A stretch of DNA of 7,492 bases from Planctomycetota bacterium. Its GTDB lineage: Bacteria; Planctomycetota; PUPC01; JACPCR01. The stretch covers positions 1 to 7,492 of the forward strand of contig JASLXP010000371.1 in the NCBI GenBank assembly GCA_030740295.1, written 5' to 3'. Position numbers and translations under genes: made by a program. The notes under the pieces were generated by a model. It was not told the DNA's origin, ran no database searches, and worked only from the letters and a program-made list of their open reading frames with translations. Shown one piece after another: positions 6,377-7,492 of this stretch (the first letter of the stretch is position 1; every line of letters begins with the position of its first letter).

Positions 6377-7492
6377 ATGAACCGAGAAGAACTTGAACTT
6401 AATGTTCTGACCTCCATTAGTCGGGTCTTAGGTACAACCTTTGAGTTGGAAGAGATTTACGATGAGATTATGAAGATCCTCGCGGAGCAGATGGAACTGA
6501 ATTGTGGGACGATTCTCAGCTTGATGGAAGGCGGAGAAAGGCTCAAGGTGGTCGCAGCCTATCAGTTGGCAAATCCTGACCTTGAGCAGAATGGTCTTAA
6601 GATCGGCGAAGGCGTGGCAGGCCGGGTAGTACAGACGGGCGAACCCCGAGTGATTGCCAATCTGGGCCGGGAGGCCGGCTATGTGGAGACCATAGGATCG
6701 CGGAGCCGCCGGTCACTCTCAGGTCGAGCACTGCTCTGTGTACCAATCATTTCGAGTGCAAAAGTTGTGGGTGCGCTCAGCGTCGAGCGAGAAGAGCCCG
6801 ATGAAGAGGAGATCGAAAATGATCTGCGCCTCCTGCAGATCATCTCTTCCATGCTCGCCCAGGCCCAGCGGATCAGTCGGATGGTCCTTCTCGAGAAAGA
6901 GGAATTGATCGTCGAGAACTTTTATCTCAGAGAAGAGCTCAAGACGAAGAACAAGTTCGATAACATCATTGGGGTCAGCAAGGGTATGCAGGAGGTCTTC
7001 GAGACTGCGGCGCTCGTCGCCAAGACCCGCTCTTCAGTTCTGGTAAGAGGCGAGACGGGGACGGGAAAGGAACTCGTTGCTCGAGCGATCCACTACAACA
7101 GCGTACGTGCAAACCAGCCGTTCATTTCCGTCAACTGTGCTGCCCTGTCCGAGCACCTGCTGGAGAGTGAGTTGTTTGGTCATGTGAAGGGGGCTTTTAC
7201 CGGCGCATACGCCGACAAAAAAGGGCGATTTGAAGTGGCCGATACTGGCACGCTTTTTCTCGATGAAGTGGGGGATATGAGCCCGCGCCTGCAAGTGAAA
7301 TTGCTCCGCGCCCTGCAGGAACAGGAATTCGAGAGAGTCGGCGATACCAAGACCGTAAAGGTCGACGTTCGAGTGATCGCAGCAACTAACAAGAACCTTG
7401 AGGAAGCGATGGAGGATGGCAGCTTTCGTGAAGACCTGTATTTCCGGCTGAATGTAGTGCCCATCCACCTGCCACCGATTCGCGACAGAAAT
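6377..7492 (+). CDS. NifA-like GAF/AAA+ sigma54-dependent transcriptional activator (3' end beyond window)
   Basis: The first 372 residues of a bacterial enhancer-binding protein, which hydrolyses ATP to remodel RNA polymerase carrying sigma54. Residues about 8-168 form a GAF sensor with the usual I-S-R-V-L start, [15 protein letters not shown] (77-90) and [10 protein letters not shown] (130-139). A charged coiled-coil-like linker (172-192) leads to the AAA+ domain from about 194. It has Walker A GETGTGKE (225-232), the sigma54-contact loop GAFTGA (272-277), Walker [11 protein letters not shown] (291-300), sensor I ATN (336-338) and the Arg-finger region [11 protein letters not shown] (350-360). 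All key AAA+ residues seen are intact. The rest of the ATPase and the expected Fis-type HTH lie beyond the right edge, so target sites and any NifA-type Cys motif cannot be judged. The GAF/AAA+ order without a receiver domain resembles NifA, but nitrogen fixation is not implied. The ATG has no clear Shine-Dalgarno sequence; a 24-codon open frame from 6306 ends overlapping it as ATGA. Confidence 0.93.
   Translation, partial: MNREELELNVLTSISRVLGTTFELEEIYDEIMKILAEQMELNCGTILSLMEGGERLKVVAAYQLANPDLEQNGLKIGEGVAGRVVQTGEPRVIANLGREAGYVETIGSRSRRSLSGRALLCVPIISSAKVVGALSVEREEPDEEEIENDLRLLQIISSMLAQAQRISRMVLLEKEELIVENFYLREELKTKNKFDNIIGVSKGMQEVFETAALVAKTRSSVLVRGETGTGKELVARAIHYNSVRANQPFISVNCAALSEHLLESELFGHVKGAFTGAYADKKGRFEVADTGTLFLDEVGDMSPRLQVKLLRALQEQEFERVGDTKTVKVDVRVIAATNKNLEEAMEDGSFREDLYFRLNVVPIHLPPIRDRN

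Noticed and set aside
7034..7468. A 144-codon minus-strand open frame opposite the AAA+ domain
   Set aside because: It is antisense to Walker A, GAFTGA and Walker B coding sequence, which are clearly the conserved frame.

Overview
The window looks like chromosomal DNA from a Planctomycetes/PVC-type bacterium. This is an inference from content: an exported protein with tandem SHD1 (SLA1 homology 1) domains ahead of WD40-like blades, a very large membrane-anchored Hanks-type Ser/Thr kinase with an N-terminal CPxC zinc ribbon, and a moderately GC-rich composition. No rRNA, tRNA, mobile element, CRISPR array or clear terminator was seen.

Layout: positions 1-5790 hold three minus-strand genes read right to left. 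First is a 1026-residue zinc-ribbon/kinase-like/TM/helical receptor (2710-5790). After 36 bases comes a PAS plus class III nucleotide cyclase (1501-2673). After one base comes an exported SHD1-WD40 protein (1-1499) whose 3' end lies beyond the left edge. The tight same-strand spacing suggests one operon. Positions 5791-6376 are a 586-base divergent intergenic region with an AT-rich patch, a perfect 15-base palindrome and only weak promoter matches. From 6377 to the right edge, on the plus strand, is the N-terminal 372 residues of a NifA-like GAF + AAA+ sigma54-dependent activator.

How they may work together (inference): the receptor has a cytoplasmic kinase fold and a large extracytoplasmic C-terminus, the cyclase would make a cyclic nucleotide, and the SHD1-WD40 protein would be a secreted adaptor. 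The divergent activator carries a GAF sensor that could read a small molecule. The most notable point is that the kinase domain has Asn in place of the catalytic Asp (HRN, not HRD) and apparently Gln in place of the helix-C Glu. It keeps the glycine loop, the ATP-binding Lys and the DFG Asp. It therefore looks like a pseudokinase receptor co-transcribed with a cyclase that itself has a non-canonical purine-specifying residue. This would be an unusual signalling module, but its function cannot be determined from sequence alone.
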